Assembly (NCBI GenBank): GCA_034437275.1
Contig: DAOTUD010000066.1
Span: 1 to 10,661, forward strand
Direction of reading: 5' to 3'
Origin: TC-15 sp034437275
GTDB lineage: Bacteria > Chloroflexota > Anaerolineae > Aggregatilineales > Aggregatilineaceae
Length of the DNA: 10,661 nt
The translations under genes were made by a program, and so were the position numbers. This document shows, in pieces, positions 1-8,936 of this stretch; the first letter of the stretch is position 1; every line of letters starts with the position of its first letter. The notes under the pieces were generated by a model. It did not search any database. It was not told where the DNA came from and saw only the letters and a program-made list of their open reading frames with translations.

Positions 1-131
1 TCATACAGGTGAGGGTTGGTCACCATTTCTCACACCTCCGCGATAGGTTTTTGGCTCTCACCTTAACCTTATCGTGGTCTGGGAAATTGTCTAACCCTCG
101 CTCATTTGTTCAAGTGTCCGGTAGCTAGACA

Positions 132-1103
132 GTGGAATATACACATCTCGGACGGACCGGGCTGCAAGTCAGCCGCTTGTGCCTGGGCACGATGAACTTC
201 GGCCCAGAGACGACCGAAGAAGACAGTTTCGCCATTATGGACCAGGCCCTGGAGATGGGCATCAACTTCTTCGACACCGCGAACGTGTACGGATGGAAGA
301 AGGGTGAAGGCGTCACCGAGCAGATCATTGGGCGCTGGCTGGCCCAGGGCGGCGGACGGCGCGAAAAGATCGTGCTGGCCACGAAAGTGTATGGCGGCAT
401 GGGCGATTGGCCCAACGAATCCCGGCTGTCGGCGTACCATATCAAACGCGCCTGCGAAGAAAGCCTGCGCCGGCTGCAAACCGATCACATCGACCTCTAC
501 CAGATGCACCACATCGACCGCAACACCCCCTGGGAGGAAATCTGGCAGGCGATGGAGCAGCTTGTCCAGGAAGGCAAAGTGATCTACGTCGGCAGCAGCA
601 ACTTCGCCGGGTGGCATATCGCGCAGGCCAACAGCACCGCCGCGCAGCGTCACTTCATGGGGCTGGTCGCGGAGCAAAGCCTGTATCACCTGGCCGCGCG
701 CACGGTGGAGCTGGAGGTGCTGCCGGCGTGCCAGGCGTACGGGCTGGGCGTCATCCCCTGGAGTCCGTTGGCGGGCGGGATGCTGGCCGGCGCGCTGGAA
801 AAAGCCAGCCAGGGTCGCCGCGCGTCGGACAACGTCCAGCAGCGCATCGAGAAACACCGCGACCAGTTGGCGCAGTACGAGGCCTTCTGCAAGGGCAAGG
901 GCGAGCACCCCGCCGACGTGGCATTGGCCTGGCTGCTGCACCAGCCGGCGGTCACCGCGCCGATCATCGGGCCGCGCACCATGGCCCAGCTTGAGGGCAG
1001 CGTCCGCGCGCTGGCGATCGAATTTACGGACGACGAGTTGGAGAAGTTAGACGAGATCTGGCCCGGCCCTGGCGGGGCCGCGCCGGAGGCATACGCCTGG
1101 TAA
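132..1103 (+). CDS. Aldo/keto reductase, NADP(H)-dependent (323 aa)
   Basis: Predicted cytosolic oxidoreductase of the aldo/keto reductase superfamily, reducing carbonyl groups with NADPH on a TIM barrel. The N-terminus has the typical LGRTGLQVS strand. The catalytic tetrad is visible: Asp48 in FFDTANVYG, Tyr53, Lys85 in LATKV and His126 in LYQMHHID. SSNF at 155-158 and the C-terminal GPRTMAQLEGSV segment (280-291) are the usual cofactor-binding parts. Length is normal for the family and the protein is complete. The start is GTG: an in-frame stop lies two codons upstream and the next in-frame ATG (codon 21) would remove the first barrel strand. No good Shine-Dalgarno precedes it, so the start is the weakest part of the call. 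The gene stands alone on the plus strand, has its own terminator and converges on lspA. The substrate cannot be told from the sequence; perakine-reductase-like or YajO-like AKRs are plausible relatives. Confidence 0.92.
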   Translation: MEYTHLGRTGLQVSRLCLGTMNFGPETTEEDSFAIMDQALEMGINFFDTANVYGWKKGEGVTEQIIGRWLAQGGGRREKIVLATKVYGGMGDWPNESRLSAYHIKRACEESLRRLQTDHIDLYQMHHIDRNTPWEEIWQAMEQLVQEGKVIYVGSSNFAGWHIAQANSTAAQRHFMGLVAEQSLYHLAARTVELEVLPACQAYGLGVIPWSPLAGGMLAGALEKASQGRRASDNVQQRIEKHRDQLAQYEAFCKGKGEHPADVALAWLLHQPAVTAPIIGPRTMAQLEGSVRALAIEFTDDELEKLDEIWPGPGGAAPEAYAW

Positions 1104-1127
1104 GCAGCCAATCTGCTGCACCATCCG

Positions 1128-1159
1128 CGCAGGTGATCCCCCGGATCGCCTGCGTTTTT
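1128..1159 (+). terminator. Intrinsic terminator of the aldo/keto reductase gene
   Basis: A 12-bp stem, CGCAGGTGATCC pairing with GGATCGCCTGCG (one G-U pair), closes a 3-nt CCC loop and is followed directly by TTTTT. It begins 25 nt after the reductase stop codon. Read on the minus strand the same hairpin follows lspA but has no U-run, so it is a clear terminator only in the plus direction. Confidence 0.9.
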
Positions 1160-1176
1160 CTGCATCCGTTAATGTA

Positions 1177-1752
1177 TCAACCGTATTGTGGCTCTTCTTC
1201 GGAGGAGCTGTCAGCGTCTTCTGCGGCTTTTTTTTCGGTGGCGAGGCGGCGTTCTTCGCGCCACATCTCGACCGCCAGCAGCAGCACGCCGATCACGATG
1301 CAGCTATCGGCCACGTTGAACACCGGCCAGTCGGCCAGCGGCCAGAACTCCACATCGAAGAAGTCGATCACGTACCCCACCCGTACGCGGTCGATGGCGT
1401 TGCCCAGCGCCCCGCTGAGTTGCAGCGCCAGCGCCAGCCGCAGCAGCAGCGCCCGTTCGGTGATGTGGCGGTAGTAGTACAGGATCACCAGCGAGACGAT
1501 CAGCGCGATGACCAGAAATACCATGTTGCCGTCAGGGAACAGCCCGAACGCGGCCCCGGTGTTGTGCACATGTGTGAACTGGAAAAACGAGGCGATAGTC
1601 TCCGACGGCATCCACGACGCGCCGTGTGGCAGGTGCGCATCGACATACAGCTTCGTCAACTGGTCGATTACCACGACCAACGGCGTGATGCCTGCCAGCA
1701 GCCCCCACCAGCGGCGGGCGGTGCGGCGCGGGGATGTCTCGGGTGCGGCCAT
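1177..1752 (-). CDS. lspA: Lipoprotein signal peptidase (signal peptidase II)
   Basis: Inner-membrane aspartyl protease that removes signal peptides from diacylglyceryl-modified prolipoproteins. The family signatures occur in order: DQLTK (30-34), HVHNTGAAFG (61-70), GALGNAIDR (114-122), GYVIDFFD (126-133) and FNVADS (145-150). By family knowledge Asp130 and Asp149 are the catalytic pair. Hydrophobic segments lie near residues 17-36, 76-94, 102-118 and 146-164, giving the usual four-helix layout. The protein is 191 aa, slightly long because of a charged, probably cytoplasmic tail (about 165-191) rich in Glu, Ser and Lys. The start codon lies 3 nt after the stop of the zinc-finger gene, with only a weak GGGATA upstream, so translational coupling is likely. 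It is the last gene of the T-box operon. An ileS-lspA link is known in many bacteria. Confidence 0.97.
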   Translation of the reverse strand: MAAPETSPRRTARRWWGLLAGITPLVVVIDQLTKLYVDAHLPHGASWMPSETIASFFQFTHVHNTGAAFGLFPDGNMVFLVIALIVSLVILYYYRHITERALLLRLALALQLSGALGNAIDRVRVGYVIDFFDVEFWPLADWPVFNVADSCIVIGVLLLAVEMWREERRLATEKKAAEDADSSSEEEPQYG

Positions 1753-1755
1753 GCG

Positions 1756-2109
1756 CTATATCCCGGCTTTATAGTCGCGGACTTCGGCGCAGCGCAGGCA
1801 GTAGGGCGTGTAGGGGATCGCCTCCAGGCGCGCGATGTCGATCTCGCGCCCGCAGTTCTGGCAGATGCCGTACGTGTCCTGCTGGTAACGCTTGAGCGCC
1901 TCCTGGACCTGGTACAGCCGGCTGCGCGCCGCTTGCAGCGACGACGCATCGGCGGTCTGGTCATAGACCATCGTGGCATCGTCTGCCTGGTGATTGGTGT
2001 AGCCCGTGCCGGTGATATCCAGCGCCGATTCAAGCTGCTGAAGTTTTTTGCTGTATGCGTCCTGCAATTTGAGCAAGACATCATAAAGTTCTTTTTTGGT
2101 CGTGGTCAT
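1756..2109 (-). CDS. TraR/DksA-type zinc-finger protein (YlyA-like)
   Basis: Small cytoplasmic protein (117 aa) of the TraR/DksA C4 zinc-finger family. Some members bind in the RNA polymerase secondary channel and adjust transcription initiation. Residues 1-30 and 52-78 are predicted helices forming the coiled-coil hairpin, with acidic residues near the tip (ADDATMVYDQTAD, 42-54). The zinc finger is CQNC (83-86) and CLRC (104-107), 17 residues apart. The E. coli DksA tip motif DxxDxA is not present in exact form, so ppGpp/DksA-like function should not be assumed. The ATG at 2109 has GAGG seven bases upstream; a longer frame to 2157 exists but its N-terminus looks like untranslated leader. It sits between ileS and lspA, matching Bacillus subtilis ileS-ylyA-lspA. 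The role of this protein in either organism group is inferred only. Confidence 0.88.
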   Translation of the reverse strand: MTTTKKELYDVLLKLQDAYSKKLQQLESALDITGTGYTNHQADDATMVYDQTADASSLQAARSRLYQVQEALKRYQQDTYGICQNCGREIDIARLEAIPYTPYCLRCAEVRDYKAGI

Positions 2110-2169
2110 GGGGATGCCTCGTCTGATAATGAATCGTGATGCAATTTTACCGGACAATAGCCTGACAAG

Positions 2170-2197
2170 CCAGGGTGAGCGCGGACGCCCACCCTGG
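2170..2197 (-). terminator. 12-bp hairpin between ileS and the zinc-finger gene, no U-tract
   Basis: On the minus strand CCAGGGTGGGCG pairs with CGCTCACCCTGG across 12 positions (one G-U) around a TCCG tetraloop. It starts 16 nt after the ileS stop codon. No T-run follows on either strand, so it is not a canonical intrinsic terminator. It could be a weak or factor-assisted terminator, an RNase-protecting 3' end for ileS, or a processing site that sets the ratio of ileS to the two downstream genes. The hairpin itself is certain; its role is not. Confidence 0.5.
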
Positions 2198-2213
2198 CGG
2201 GGTTACGCCACGT

Positions 2214-5393
<3,180 letters not shown>

Positions 5394-5408
5394 GTGTCCT
5401 CCTGCGTA

Positions 5409-5927
5409 CTATCTCCATACTTTGTACACACGAAAGATCGTGGGACCTTCCGTCTCAGAATATCCCATCGAAATATACACTTCCCACCGGGTGCGGATGT
5501 CGTCATCCTGGCCCTGCCCTTCACATTGGGCGTAGCTGTACGATATCCCTTCGGCGGGTAGCGGATCGGGGCGCGGAGCAAGCCAGCACGCCCCGCCTTC
5601 CGCCTCGTAAAACGCCACCAGTTCCGCGCCCGGCATGGACGTGCGGAACAGCCAGTACTCCGCGCTGTCGTCCGGCGTGTGGTGCGCGATCTCCTCGACC
5701 CCGTCGGGCACGGGCGGGTCGGTATCCGGATTCGACGGAAACACCAGCCCGTACAGCGGCTCCGCGATCACGCTGATGATCACGCCGCTGATCGCCAGCG
5801 CCACCACCATCAGGCCGATGGCCAGCGGCAGCGGCAGCCCGCCGAGCGCGCGCGGCTCCTCAGGGTGTGGGGCGGGCGTCTGCTCGGTCGGGTCTGGGCC
5901 GTTGGCAGAATGCTGCGGCTCGTCCAT
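5409..5927 (-). CDS. Single-pass membrane protein with two-Cys exported domain, copy B (unknown function)
   Basis: I do not recognise a named family. The 172-aa protein has a Pro-, Glu- and Asp-rich N-terminus (1-28), one transmembrane helix at about 33-57, then an outer domain of about 115 residues. That domain holds Cys114 and Cys135, 21 residues apart, after the segment AELVAFYEAEGGAC, and ends in an aromatic/basic tail, RVYKVWR. The gene directly upstream shares the same plan, the same Cys spacing and several matching positions, so the two look like tandem paralogues. The start ATG lies one base after the upstream stop (TGAGATG), pointing to translational coupling. ileS begins 15 nt downstream. 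The paired cysteines in an exported domain suggest a disulfide, by inference. No enzyme motif is visible. Confidence 0.85.
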   Translation of the reverse strand: MDEPQHSANGPDPTEQTPAPHPEEPRALGGLPLPLAIGLMVVALAISGVIISVIAEPLYGLVFPSNPDTDPPVPDGVEEIAHHTPDDSAEYWLFRTSMPGAELVAFYEAEGGACWLAPRPDPLPAEGISYSYAQCEGQGQDDDIRTRWEVYISMGYSETEGPTIFRVYKVWR

Positions 5928-5928
5928 C

Positions 5929-6435
5929 TCAGTTCCCCCATTCGCGCTGAATATCGATCATGACTGCGTCCGCCAGGTAGGTGCCGTCATCCCCCACGAA
6001 CTCAAATTCCTGCTTGCTGATGGTGACGATGACCAGTTGGGTCATGTCCAGCCACGTCTCGGAACGGATACAGCGTACATAGTCATACTGGCCGGTGTCG
6101 GGATCGTACTGCTGGTTTTGCAGAAAACGCTGGCAGGACAGCCCGTCCCGGCCTGCGTAATAGGCGACGACCTCCTCGATCGGGTCCCGGGTGAGGTACT
6201 GCCGGTGTGTATACGCTTTGCCGCCGCCGGGTTCTTCGGCCAGCGGCGTCACCTGCGGGTAGATTCCGACGTCCAGCGGATCGTTGTGTTGGGAGCGCAG
6301 CACCAGCACGACGATCACAGCGATGATCGCGGCCAGCAGCAGCCCCCCAAACGCCACCAGCACCCACCGGACAAACCGGCTGTGCAAAGGGCCTTGCGGT
6401 GCGTCGGTTGTGGGTTGCGCGAACTCGTCAGACAT
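5929..6435 (-). CDS. Single-pass membrane protein with two-Cys exported domain, copy A (unknown function)
   Basis: Unrecognised 168-aa protein. A polar N-terminus (1-22) is followed by a strong transmembrane helix at about 23-46 with Arg20 and Arg23 on its N-terminal side. This suggests the N-terminus is inside and the rest outside. The outer domain contains PIEEVVAYYAGRDGLSC with Cys101, then Cys122 in YDYVRC, and ends in MIDIQREWGN. Spacing of the cysteines (21) and the VAYY/VAFY segment match copy B next door. AGGGGAG lies 7 nt before the ATG, a good ribosome site. The gene follows the TPR membrane protein by 32 nt in the T-box operon. Possible roles include a cell-envelope accessory factor working with the TPR protein, but nothing in the sequence tests this. 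Confidence 0.85.
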   Translation of the reverse strand: MSDEFAQPTTDAPQGPLHSRFVRWVLVAFGGLLLAAIIAVIVVLVLRSQHNDPLDVGIYPQVTPLAEEPGGGKAYTHRQYLTRDPIEEVVAYYAGRDGLSCQRFLQNQQYDPDTGQYDYVRCIRSETWLDMTQLVIVTISKQEFEFVGDDGTYLADAVMIDIQREWGN

Positions 6436-6467
6436 GAACTTGCTCCCCTGGTATAGATAGCGATAGG

Positions 6468-7457
6468 CTACGCAAACGCATCATCCAGCGAGACGTCACC
6501 GTCCAGCACCCGCTCCGCCAGCGCGACATCGCCGGCCAGCAGGTCGCGCAGGGCGGCGGCTTGCTCGCTGTCCAGGACCACCCGCCACTCATCCAGCCCG
6601 CCTGCCTGCTCGCGCATGGCGTCGATCTGTTGGCGGGCGGTGTCGCGTTGGCCTGTACGATAATAATTGCGCGCTAACCACAGGCGCGTCAATAGGCGGT
6701 AGCGGCTATGCGGCAGCCCGGCGGTCAGCGCCTGTTCCAGGTGTGTGATGGCGGCCTCAGCATCGCCGTGCCGGTCTTCGATCATGCCCAGGTTGTAAGC
6801 CGTCAGCCATTGGTGCGGCGCGGCCTCGAACGCCTGGCGCGCATAATCCAGCGCGTTGTCGTACTGCCGCTGCTGGGCGTAGACTTCCGCCAGGCCGATG
6901 TACCCGGCGCTGTCGGCGGGCTGCAGGTCGATCACCCGTTCGTAGTCGCGGCGCGCAGCGGGCAGCTTGTTGGCCAGCCGCTGCAACTCCGCCCGGAAAC
7001 GATAATGGTTGGCGTCGTCCGGCTCGGCCTCGATCAGGCGGTCCAGCATGGCGATGGCTTGCGGATATTCGCTGCGGCGCAAATGCTGGATCGCGGTCTG
7101 GTACTCCATGCGTACCCGGTTGCGCAGCACGATCTGCGCCGTGACCATCCAGCCCAGCCCGCCCCCGCCAAAGAACAGCGCCCAGTCCGGGAACACCAGC
7201 CCCAGCCCCAGCAGCACCAGCCCCGGCCCCAACGACAGCCAGAGCCGCTGGCGGCCCGCCGGTGTCAGCCGCGCACTCAGGATCAGCGCCACACTCGCCA
7301 GAAAGACCCACACCAGCGCCAACTGCGCAACGAAGACCCATTCTTCGCCGCTGGCCGCCAGTTGCAGGCCGACGATGGTCAGCACCGTGCCCACCAGCAA
7401 GGCGACCAACGCCTGCATCCGTCTTTTTCCCAGCCAGGCGGTTAATTCCCCAAACAC
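6468..7457 (-). CDS. Membrane-anchored tetratricopeptide-repeat protein
   Basis: A 329-aa protein with an N-terminal membrane domain and a C-terminal TPR solenoid. Hydrophobic segments are seen at about 14-34, 41-61, 72-90 and 93-111, probably four helices. From about 118 onward come five TPR-like units (about 118-151, 152-183, 184-217, 218-250, 256-287) with typical A-x-x-x-Y/L-x-x-G spacing, such as GYIGLAEVYAQQRQYDNALDYARQAFE. The TPR part probably lies on the cytoplasmic side if there are four helices, and serves as a protein-binding scaffold; its partner is unknown. The start is GTG at 7457, with AGGAG eight bases upstream. That site overlaps the TAG stop of the acetyltransferase gene, a coupled arrangement. 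It is the second gene behind the isoleucine T-box. Confidence 0.87.
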   Translation of the reverse strand: MFGELTAWLGKRRMQALVALLVGTVLTIVGLQLAASGEEWVFVAQLALVWVFLASVALILSARLTPAGRQRLWLSLGPGLVLLGLGLVFPDWALFFGGGGLGWMVTAQIVLRNRVRMEYQTAIQHLRRSEYPQAIAMLDRLIEAEPDDANHYRFRAELQRLANKLPAARRDYERVIDLQPADSAGYIGLAEVYAQQRQYDNALDYARQAFEAAPHQWLTAYNLGMIEDRHGDAEAAITHLEQALTAGLPHSRYRLLTRLWLARNYYRTGQRDTARQQIDAMREQAGGLDEWRVVLDSEQAAALRDLLAGDVALAERVLDGDVSLDDAFA

Positions 7458-7468
7458 GGTGATTACTC

Positions 7469-7993
7469 CTATCCCTGATCGTCTTCCTGAACGTCGCCTG
7501 CGTTGTCAAGCGGCATCCGCATCCGTACCATGATTGCCAGCCCGCCGACCGCGTCCCAAAAGTCGATCCCGGCGGTATTGGCGGCGGCGACCTGCCACTC
7601 GGTGTGGCGGACCCCTTGCTGTGCAAACCAGGCGTTGAGCGTGGCGACCAACTGCTGCGCGATCCCGCGCCGGCGGTAAGCCGGTTCGACGAACACGTCG
7701 GCGATGAAGCCGGATTCGACGTGGCGGAACAGGTCCGGGTGCAGGTCGATGATCGCGCCCAGGATGTAGCCCACCACCTCGCCCGCCACCTCGGCCACGA
7801 ACGAGCGCGTGCGCGGATCGTCGCGGCGCTCGATCAGCCGGTCGGCGTAGCGGTCCGCTGCGCCGGGGGTAGCGTCCGGCAGGCGCGGGTCGAGCGCGAC
7901 GTGATACGCGGTCAACGCCTGCCACATCCGCGCGATGGCGGCTTTGTCCCCTGGTGTGACTGCCCGGATCACGACCTGTTGGTTGTCGGTCAT
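7469..7993 (-). CDS. GNAT-family N-acetyltransferase
   Basis: Cytosolic 174-aa protein of the GCN5-related N-acetyltransferase family, which moves an acetyl group from acetyl-CoA to an amine. It begins with the typical VVIRAVTPGDKAAIARM strand-helix. The acetyl-CoA pyrophosphate loop is RRRGIA (107-112), preceded by the strand IADVFVEPAYR. The C-terminal part has AANTAGIDFWDAVGG (137-151), the usual motif-B helix region. The acceptor substrate is unknown. The start chosen is the ATG at 7993, adjacent to an in-frame GTG, with AGG/AGGA upstream. The frame stays open farther upstream, but that stretch is the T-box antiterminator and terminator and should not be translated. It is the first gene after the isoleucine T-box, 25 nt beyond the U-run, which is odd because acetyltransferases have no obvious isoleucine link. 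Confidence 0.92.
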   Translation of the reverse strand: MTDNQQVVIRAVTPGDKAAIARMWQALTAYHVALDPRLPDATPGAADRYADRLIERRDDPRTRSFVAEVAGEVVGYILGAIIDLHPDLFRHVESGFIADVFVEPAYRRRGIAQQLVATLNAWFAQQGVRHTEWQVAAANTAGIDFWDAVGGLAIMVRMRMPLDNAGDVQEDDQG

Positions 7994-8018
7994 CACGTGC
8001 CTGTCCTTCGCATACAAC

Positions 8019-8051
8019 AAAAAAATCCCGTCCCCAATATAAAGGGACGGG
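8019..8051 (-). terminator. T-box regulatory terminator
   Basis: CCCGTCCC pairs with GGGACGGG (8 bp, 9-nt loop), and after one A a run of seven T follows on the minus strand. The 5' arm GTCCC is also needed by the antiterminator that contains the T-box bulge, so the two structures exclude each other. This identifies a transcription-attenuation type of T-box rather than a translational one. Confidence 0.94.
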
Positions 8052-8303
8052 AGCATCACTCTCGCGGTACCACCCTCGTTCTCTGCTGCCACCAGCAGAG
8101 CGCTTAGCGGCCACTAACATGGCCCGGCCCGGATAACGGGGGCCAACCGGCATCGCTTACTGGCAGTCTCGCGTTCAGCTTGCAGCTCGGGAAGGATTTT
8201 CGGCCTCACTCCCACGCCTGGCTCACACCGATGCCCAGGCTCGCTGTGTGGCAGTCTGAAGCGTACTCGTTTCCGTCAGCGCCGTTGGTAGCCACTGTAG
8301 ATT
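8019..8303 (-). promoter_or_regulatory. Isoleucine T-box riboswitch leader (specifier ATC)
   Basis: tRNA-sensing leader that permits transcription when uncharged tRNA-Ile binds. The T-box sequence AGGGTGGTACCGCG lies at 8063-8076. Its UGGU bulge would pair with an ACCA acceptor end, which fits the A discriminator of tRNA-Ile. Stem I shows the AGTA loop-E element, a six-pair helix GCTTCA/TGAGGC, the apical GGTGTGAG motif (8222-8229) on an AGCCTGGG/CCCAGG stem, and the specifier loop CCGAAA-ATC-CTTCCCGAGC. Aligned by eye with my recollection of the B. subtilis glyQS leader, the three specifier bases fall on ATC (8195-8197), an Ile codon. A CCGTTATC element marks the stem II region, and stem III is an 8-bp hairpin at 8081-8100. 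The 5' end is estimated from the promoter. Downstream genes run to lspA and include ileS. Confidence 0.95.
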
Positions 8304-8309
8304 GTGCAG

Positions 8310-8338
8310 AGCATACCATAGCCCATCAGCACGGTCAA
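8310..8338 (-). promoter_or_regulatory. Sigma70-type promoter of the T-box/ileS operon
   Basis: On the minus strand TTGACC (8333-8338) is followed by a 17-nt spacer and TATGCT (8310-8315). Both boxes are close to consensus and the spacing is ideal. The start of transcription would fall near 8303, just upstream of T-box stem I, which supports the assignment. Confidence 0.8.
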
Positions 8339-8384
8339 GATGGAACGCTGCCGCCTCTCAGCGCGCCACGCCGGAAAGCAAGCT

Positions 8385-8512
8385 CAGTGAATCACGATTT
8401 TGGATGTCTCTTGCGCCGATTCAGCCCTCATCCCCAGCCCTTCTCCCTCAAGGAGAGGGACCCGACGCCAGTCGGAAGGGTGAGGGCCATTCAACGAATC
8501 CGTGACTCACTG
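8385..8512. repeat. Palindromic MITE-like interspersed repeat
   Basis: A 128-bp gene-free unit bounded by inverted repeats CAGTGAATCACG (8385-8396) and, inverted, CAGTGAGTCACG (8501-8512), 11 of 12 matching. Inside is a second inverted pair, GCCCTCATCC and GGGTGAGGGC. Innermost are two small hairpins: TCTCC/GGAGA and CCGAC-GCCA-GTCGG (8462-8474). CCCTCA...CTCCCT...GGAGAGGG...TGAGGG palindromes of this style occur as dispersed repeats in several bacterial genomes. No target-site duplication or coding frame is evident. It lies between groES and the T-box promoter. Confidence 0.6.
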
Positions 8513-8553
8513 AATCTGCGTTTCTGTCCCGGTTACAGCGGGACCGCGCGAAC

Positions 8554-8582
8554 AAAAAACGCCGGGGCATCAGTGCCCCGGC
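8554..8582 (-). terminator. Intrinsic terminator of groES
   Basis: On the minus strand GCCGGGGCA pairs with TGCCCCGGC (9 bp) around CTGA, followed by G and six T. It lies 26 nt beyond the groES stop codon. It ends the groES transcript before the repeat and the T-box promoter, so groES and the ileS operon are separate units. Confidence 0.93.
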
Positions 8583-8608
8583 CCTTGTGTCATGACGCAG
8601 CAGCGTAG

Positions 8609-8890
8609 TTACTTGATGCGCGCCAGTACGTCATCTTCGTTCATCAGCAAGTAGGTTTCACCGTCGTACTTGATCTCGGTGCCGGTGTACTTGGGGTACA
8701 GGACCCGGTCGCCCACCTTGAGATCGGTCATCATTTCATCGGGGTCACCCAGTGCCTTGACCGTCCCTTGCTGCGGTTTCTCTTTTGCCGTCTCGGGCAG
8801 CAGCACTCCACCAGGAGTCTGCGTTTCGCCTTCGATTGGCAGGACCAGAACACGCGCGCCAAGCGGTTCGATATTGATTTTGTCTCCCAT
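8609..8890 (-). CDS. groES: Co-chaperonin GroES (Cpn10)
   Basis: Cytosolic 93-aa co-chaperonin that forms the seven-subunit lid of the GroEL folding chamber. The sequence begins IEPLGARVLVLPIE, followed by the mobile-loop region EGETQTPGGVLLPETAKEKPQQGTV (19-43, shown in parts: TPGGVLLP is the GroEL-contacting loop). VGDRVLYPKYTGTEI and YLLMNEDDVLARI complete the usual beta barrel. Length is normal. AGGAG lies nine bases before the ATG. groEL does not follow: an intrinsic terminator closes the gene at once. The gene upstream is a disulfide oxidoreductase, 46 nt away on the same strand, so it may be cotranscribed. No CIRCE (HrcA) element is seen in the gap, and no strong promoter is evident there. 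Confidence 0.95.
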   Translation of the reverse strand: MGDKINIEPLGARVLVLPIEGETQTPGGVLLPETAKEKPQQGTVKALGDPDEMMTDLKVGDRVLYPKYTGTEIKYDGETYLLMNEDDVLARIK

Positions 8891-8936
8891 CTACCGTTTC
8901 TCCTTACGAATGATAGCTAATTGTTAAGCTGACAAC

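Noticed and set aside
1..131. Promoter or operator before the aldo/keto reductase, including GGTGAG/CTCAC inverted fragments
   Set aside because: No -35/-10 pair with acceptable spacing, and the inverted fragments are short and imperfect; I see nothing firm in this stretch.
102..941. A 279-aa minus-strand frame opposite the aldo/keto reductase
   Set aside because: Shadow of the reductase gene; the plus frame has the full catalytic tetrad and family motifs.
7994..8153. Upstream extension of the acetyltransferase reading frame
   Set aside because: It runs through the T-box antiterminator and terminator, which are RNA structures; the ATG at 7993 gives a normal GNAT N-terminus and lies after the U-run.
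8180..8608. A 142-aa plus-strand open frame
   Set aside because: It is antisense to the T-box, the operon promoter, the palindromic repeat and the groES terminator; no ribosome site and no recognisable protein features.
8891..8936. CIRCE element (HrcA operator) before groES
   Set aside because: The TTAGCACTC-N9-GAGTGCTAA pattern is absent; only a short TTAGC-like match is present.
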